DNA of 64,000 nt, from the NCBI GenBank assembly GCA_963854835.1, contig OY978528.1, forward strand, positions 9,332,242 to 9,396,241. The letters are read 5' to 3'. The stretch comes from Megamerina dolium. Lineage: Eukaryota; Arthropoda; Insecta; Diptera; Megamerinidae. Shown here one piece after another: positions 58,577-64,000 of this stretch. The notes beneath the pieces were generated by a model. It had not been told where the DNA came from. It saw only the letters and a list, made by a program, of their open reading frames with translations, and ran no database searches. A program made the position numbers and the translations under genes. Positions within the stretch are counted from its first letter, which is position 1. The number at the start of each line of letters is the position of its first letter.

Positions 58577-59159
58577 CTTATTCGAAGAATGCATGTATGA
58601 ATTGTTTAGCTCCAAACATTTTGTTCCTGAGCACCCCCAGTCTCAATATTACACTACATAAACAGCTTATTATCATTAACCATACATGGTACAAGTATAA
58701 TATCATTTTAATAAAGTTAGTTAATATCACATAATATTATAGTAAAACGAACAACAGGTAATATAATAATAAAAACAACAACAACTACAACAATAAGTAA
58801 AAAAAAATATAATTTTAACGTTTGTCGATCACTTTTAAGAGCTATAGCGTACATAGCGTACATCATTGAGCTGCTTATAACAGTGACTTTGTATGAGACC
58901 TATTCGGAATAGTAGACTTGTTCCGATAATTTTTCACCAATTATTTAAATATTAAAATTGGGATACATCTACAAAATTTATTCGCTAATTTTTAAGGAGA
59001 TTTTATTATAACATAGTTGAGTAAGGCAATGCCTAATAGGCTCAGTGTTATTAGGAACTAGAAATCAAACCTCTATTGAGCTCATTTAAAAGAAATGACA
59101 TTCGTATCTGGAGTTTTGGAAAGTATCCAACCTTTTAGAAATGTGATTATATTTCCTTA
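58577..59159. other. AT-rich stretch
   Basis: Nothing recognised. Confidence 0.4.
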
Positions 59160-60357
59160 ACTTAATTTCCGGCCAAAAAAAAATAGCTTAGAAAAAATCA
59201 TTTATTGACAAAAAATTTATACAATTTATTTCAATGAAAGTAATTTCCATTACTTTCTACAAATTTTTTCCATCTCTCTAGTAAATGAGCGATACCATCT
59301 CGATAAAATGATGTCGGTTTCGAAGCAATCCATTTCCATCCACCCATTTTCGAACTTCTTCAACATTTCGGAAACGTGTACCACACAAGCCGTGCTGCAT
59401 CGATCTGAACAAGTTGTAATCAGAAGGCTCTATGTCTCGTGAGTACGCTGGCTGAGGAAGAGTTTCCCATTCGAGCTGCGTCAATGTTTCTTTGACGATT
59501 TTTCCAGTGTGTGGCCGAGCGTTATCGTGAAGAAGAATAACCTTGCGCCTGTTACTCCCTATTGCTGGTCTTTTTCGCAACAGCTCAACATTCAATTTGT
59601 TCAATTGACATTTATAGACATCAGCAGTAATAGTTTCATTCGATTTCAGCAGCTCGTAGTACATCACTCCTTGCTGATCCCACCAAATACAGAGGTTTAC
59701 CTTATGACCGTGGATGTTCCGTTTTGGCTGAGATGTTGATGGCTGTCCTAGGTCCACTCATGACCACTTCCGTTTGGGATTGTCGTAATAGTTCCACTTT
59801 TCATCGCCAGTCACAATACGCCAGAGAAAACTCTTCTTTTTCTATCTGGCATGCAAGGAAACCGCGATGTTGAAATGTTTGTGAATAGCACCTTCAGACA
59901 AATCATGTGGTACCCATTTTCCTTCCTTTTGGACCTTTCTCATGGCGTGTAAGCGTTTGGAAACAGCTGCTTCCGTAACTCCTAGCTCGTTTCCAAGTTC
60001 TTTTAACGTTCGAGCTGAGTTTTCATGCAATAATGCTAGCAATTTATAGTCTTGGAATTTTTTCGGCTGTCCTAAGCATGGTTTCATTACTTCTGAATCG
60101 TCTAGACCACTCTTTTTAGATGTTGTATGTGATGGGTCTTGACCACCATAACATTCTTCAAGCAATCGATAAACTTCTGCTACACTTTTTTTCAAATCAA
60201 AGTAGTGCAGAAGCACATGTCGAAAAAACATTTTACACAAAGCAAAAAAAAATTGTTTATCTAGTATCTAGTACTAAAAAAGAAGTACTAAATGCGTGAC
60301 TAATGACTTCTAAAACTATTTACATATCCCTCTAACGTTCACAGGCGGAAATTAAGT
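59160..60357 (-). mobile_element. Nearly full-length mariner, family D
   Basis: Ends ACTTAATTTCCGG..C and complement, short inverted repeats of about 18 bp, TA on both sides (59158-59159; 60358-60359). 1198 bp, close to the usual size. Confidence 0.9.
59230..60240 (-). pseudogene. Mariner (DD34D) transposase, all three Asp present, two stops and a frameshift
   Basis: The N-terminal frame starts near 60240 (FRHVLLHYFDLKKSVAEVYR) with helix-turn-helix segments to LKELGNELGVTEAAVSKRLH and GKWVPHDL. A TAG stop follows LHAR; then in the same frame LWRIVTGDEKWNYYDNPKRK with the first Asp and a TGA where Trp is usual. IWWDQQGVMYYELLKSNETI and ILLHDNARPH give the second Asp, YSRDIEPSDYNLF the third, 34 residues later. 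A frameshift near 59330 separates it from the true end FYRDGIAHLLERWKKFVES. Few lesions, so relatively young. Confidence 0.9.
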
Positions 60358-62978
60358 TAAAAACCTAATATAATTATCATTACTATAAGATCACCCAGGA
60401 CGGAATTAAACTTTTAAAAATTTTTTAACTTCAAAATATGCCAAATAATTTTTTTTCTGTCCGGAGAGCAATGAGAGCATGCCCTAATATTCTTTTTTGG
60501 GCAGTGAAAATACTCAAATCTATAAAAAATTTGTTTACTTCTTAATTCTTAATTCTTGCAAAATAATTTTTAGCCAAAAACTACAATTTCGAATAATTTC
60601 TGACGTCAAAATAGTCCAAGGCATTCGCGTCGAGTCTCTTATATCAATGATAATGATTTTAGCAATTGTAAAACTAGCAATTCTTGATTGTAATGAAGTA
60701 TTGCAAATCAATTTTGACACACACACATGGACATGCGCGTACGTCACAAATACGTGCGTAACTAATTTGAATATTAAAAATTATGAACAATTGAGCAAAA
60801 CAATTCGAAAATAATTTCATGCATGAAAAATATGAAATTATAAAAATTAATTATACCACAAAATAGCATGCATTATACAACAAATAAGTAAATAATTGCA
60901 AGTTCCATTGATGCCAGTAATCTATAATAAATTGACTCTTACGGGTGTAGCTACATTTGGAGCTTTTCTCATACATATATAATCCGTATATTGTGGTGGT
61001 GAGATATGTGGTTAATAATGAATGGTCACTGTTTGAACCTCAAATATTTTTAACTTAGAGTTTGGGATATATCAAGCGAATGGAAGTATTCATCAAATCT
61101 GTGATCTATTCGAAACTAGACGGGTGATTGGATTTGGTTATAAAATTTCTTGAATGAAGCTAGTTATTAATTCTAAAAAAAAACTCTCTCTCTCAAAAGA
61201 ATTACTATAAAATATTGAAAAGTGATACTCATTTCCATTATATTGGTCAAGGTCGAGCCGGAGCCAAATATAATCGTAAATAATACCTACATATGTACAT
61301 GCTATAAAAACAAAAATGCAAACAAATCCATAAATTTGCACTTTATACAATCACTTTTAATAAAAAAAAAAAAATTTTCAAATTTTTTTGAATAAACAGC
61401 ATGTAAAAATATAAATATAAAATTAATACAAAAAAAATCACAAATCACCGGAAATGTTGCACTAATAATTTTATAGCCATATAAGTACTCACTAGAGTTG
61501 CCCTTAGATATATTGAGAATTTATTTTTAAATCATTTTTTTTTTTTTTTCAATATATCAAAAACTTGCTGTCAAATTGACAGGAACAAATATCAAAATTA
61601 TAACGACTTTCGTTAGACCCAAAATTTGCAGATCCCGAAGAGTTTCGTTATTTAAGCTTTATTAATTAATGATTTTTTTTTTTCTAAATATGCGCTTATT
61701 GGAATGATTGACAATCAAATTAGGTACATGAAATTAGAAAATAGTTTCAGCAATGACGTGTTGTAACGTTTTTCGAGATATTTTTATTCAAAAATTTTTA
61801 TAAAATTCTATTCATCGATTGTTCCCATTTAAAGTTTTTCTCTTAACTTTGCTCTATGATGAAAACATCTGTCAAAATTATATCGATTGACGTTTTGACA
61901 TATCGTCTGGGGTGAATATAATATAAAAAGGCGAACTATGTTATCCGGCAAAATGATAGGTCATTTAAAACGATATTTAATTTATGTGAAAGATCTTTAG
62001 AATATGGGGAAAATGTCAAATAAAAACTAAAAACAACAAATTCAAAAAAACTTGATTATTTTTTTAAAATAAAAAACCTTAATTTAAGATATTTGGAAAC
62101 AAGATTCGAAATCAGCATACTGAATTTAATCAAACATCACTCTCAAAAACACATATTTTCATAAAAAATTTGGTGTCACAAAAATCTCCTCGCTCTATAA
62201 ACTTTGACACCTAAGGAGAATATCTTATTTCGACAATTAATTCATGAAATTTTAACAATGAGTTGCAAATTCTTTCAAATTTGTTGCCGAAAAGATCCAA
62301 TTGGGCTATGTGGTTAAGTGAATTTAAAAGTCTTAAATTAAGGACCACTCCAATCTACAATACATCCGTATACATATGAATTGGATTGTATTTTGTAGCA
62401 CTGACCGCATAAGTGATCAATTGTAATAAAATGCCAATACCAATGTAAGTATATAACATATTTTTTTACGTACATTCACATGAAAAAGGATAATCTTATA
62501 AAAAAGAGTAGTGGTCCACAATCAACGCTTCAATGGCTAGGTTCATGAATGAAATTACCTTCTCCTCATACAAAAGTGTAAGTAAATATAAAAATATAAA
62601 TATGCACTATATGTGTAAAGAAGAATAATGCCGACATATATAGAAAGTATATGCAAGAATAATATCATACAAGTAAGCAAAGTTATACAGTGCCGATTAA
62701 ATAATTTGTAAAAATTTTAAATAATATGGCATTTGTTTCTCAAATTCAGCAAAAATTTTACAATTTTTAATTTAATTTTAATTTTAAAATATATATCCAA
62801 ATACAGAGTCCATCAAATATCGATCGATTTATACATATTCCTAAATCTTACAACGGAAGAGCAACAATTCATTGAAAATCATACACAGATTTATTTCAAA
62901 TATGTTATATCTTATAATTAAAATTAGTCTTTAACAGAAAATGAAAAAAAGATAACTAATCGATCGTAAAAAATGTTA

Positions 62979-63010
<32 letters not shown>

Positions 63011-63785
63011 GTATTTCCTCTCTCTCATCTGGTATTAATTAATAAAATAATTACTTTACAGAAATACACAAAAAAATAAAAAATAAATAATAATAATTGT
63101 AACACTGTGTTATGACAATTGTAATCAAAATAAATTTTATAGTACAAAAATTAAGTACTAAATAGATTGGCATCACTAAGTGGATTTTAAACTAACTTCA
63201 AAATAAAAATAATTGATTTTTTATTTTATTTCGTTATTTACTACCGCCACTGTATATATTTGCTTATTCTCCGGGTACATAAGCACTCTTACTTTTTTTC
63301 AATTATTTTCAAATATTTAATAGTAACAAGTTTTGAAAATTAATTTTTTATAATAATAATAGTAATATAATTTTTTTTAATGAAGGTATATGTTTACATA
63401 CGAGTGCATAAGTATGTATAACTATAAATGCTTGCTTTAGCACTCATACCCTCATACATACTCTATATATGCGGTGTGGGTATATAACCATGTGAATATA
63501 TAATTATCAATATGAAAATAAAATGAAAATTATAAAGCGTAACGTAAGTCCAAATACACTACAAAAATTATGGAAAACAATACTCATATCTAACGTATAC
63601 TAGACGTATATGTAGGTACATACAGACCCACTACCATAATAACTTTGTTTTTTATAGTGCAGTTGCTCAAAATATCACACTTGGTTTAAACTTTAATATA
63701 TCAAATCAAAATATTATAATTATCATGTAGATTTTATTGAAGACAATGCTTAAAGGAATTGACTTAGTTCATGTGGAAGCTAAGT
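60358..63785. other. AT-rich sequence
   Basis: A/T runs (T run 62986-63010) and CA repeats. A 105-codon frame at 60497 has no domain and an unremarkable composition. No exon supported. Confidence 0.5.
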
Positions 63786-63789
63786 TTCC

Positions 63790-63995
63790 TTTCTATATCC
63801 TTGTACAGAGTCAAGAAATATACATTCTAAAGGTGTGGTTTTCATCCGATCTCCTTCCGATATTAAAATTAACCTGTTTTTAATAGCAATAATCTTATAT
63901 ACCAAGTTTCAGATTAGAATTTGTGTGGACAAAGCGCTAAATTATATGTTCGAAAACATTATAATGTATGACAGGAGGTCGTCCATTTTATCAGA
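63790..63995 (-). repeat. 150-bp repeat family, single unit
   Basis: AGGTGTGGTTTTCATCCGAT is the complement of ATCGGATGAAAACCACACC, the family box; ATACCAAGTTTCAG and TATGTTCGAAAACATT follow at the expected distances. Confidence 0.6.
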
Positions 63996-64000
63996 TAACG

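Noticed and set aside
60497..60814. 105-codon + strand frame as a gene
   Set aside because: No domain, no splice or promoter support, composition like the surrounding AT-rich DNA.

Overview
The window is AT-rich, non-coding eukaryotic DNA from an insect, most probably a higher (brachyceran) fly. I infer this from two short spliced exons resembling the Drosophila gene nuclear fallout, from a DINE-1/mini-me element with its GTCY run, and from Tc1, mariner, tRNA-SINE and non-LTR insertions typical of such genomes. I cannot name the species. There are no bacterial operons, rRNA genes or functional tRNA genes.

Host gene. Two exons on the minus strand (46885-46923 and 44893-45007) have good splice sites, join in phase, and encode a Ser-rich segment that I recognise as the part of the Rab11 effector Nuf (Rab11-FIP3/4 family) just before its coiled coil. 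No later exon is visible, so roughly the left 44.9 kb looks like one giant intron. In that intron, at 28284/28285, lies a joined 3'/5' splice site of ratchet (recursive splicing) type on the same strand, with a second 5' splice site 51 nt further on.

Layout. 0-5 kb: deleted mariner, minisatellite, SINE, GC-rich island. 6.6-8.4 kb: a 62-bp hairpin minisatellite element against a LINE tail and an inverted SINE pair. 9.9-12.2 kb: deleted rosa-like mariner, minisatellite, LINE tail. 14-17.3 kb: decayed mariner, SINE, Tc1 element with 220-bp inverted repeats, then 150-bp repeats. 19-26.9 kb: 150-bp arrays in both orientations, a GA-rich and E-box/CRE site, and a GC-rich trinucleotide region. 28-32.6 kb: ratchet site, SINE pieces, LINE tail, rosa-like mariner, small mariner derivative. 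34-37.2 kb: three mariner remnants. 37.7-42.1 kb: two decayed RTE-like LINEs facing opposite ways. 44.9-48.5 kb: nuf exons with two mariner derivatives close by. 49.6-51.4 kb: LINE 3' fragments. 52-54 kb: DINE-like element full of 150-bp units. 54.7-55.9 kb: second hairpin-minisatellite element. 58.3-60.4 kb: SINE and a nearly complete mariner. 60.4-64 kb: AT-rich sequence ending in one 150-bp unit.

All transposase and reverse transcriptase genes seen are broken by stops, frameshifts or deletions. The most interesting items are the ratchet site in the giant intron, the pair of hairpin-minisatellite elements with shared ends, and the 150-bp unit family that links dispersed arrays to the DINE-like element.
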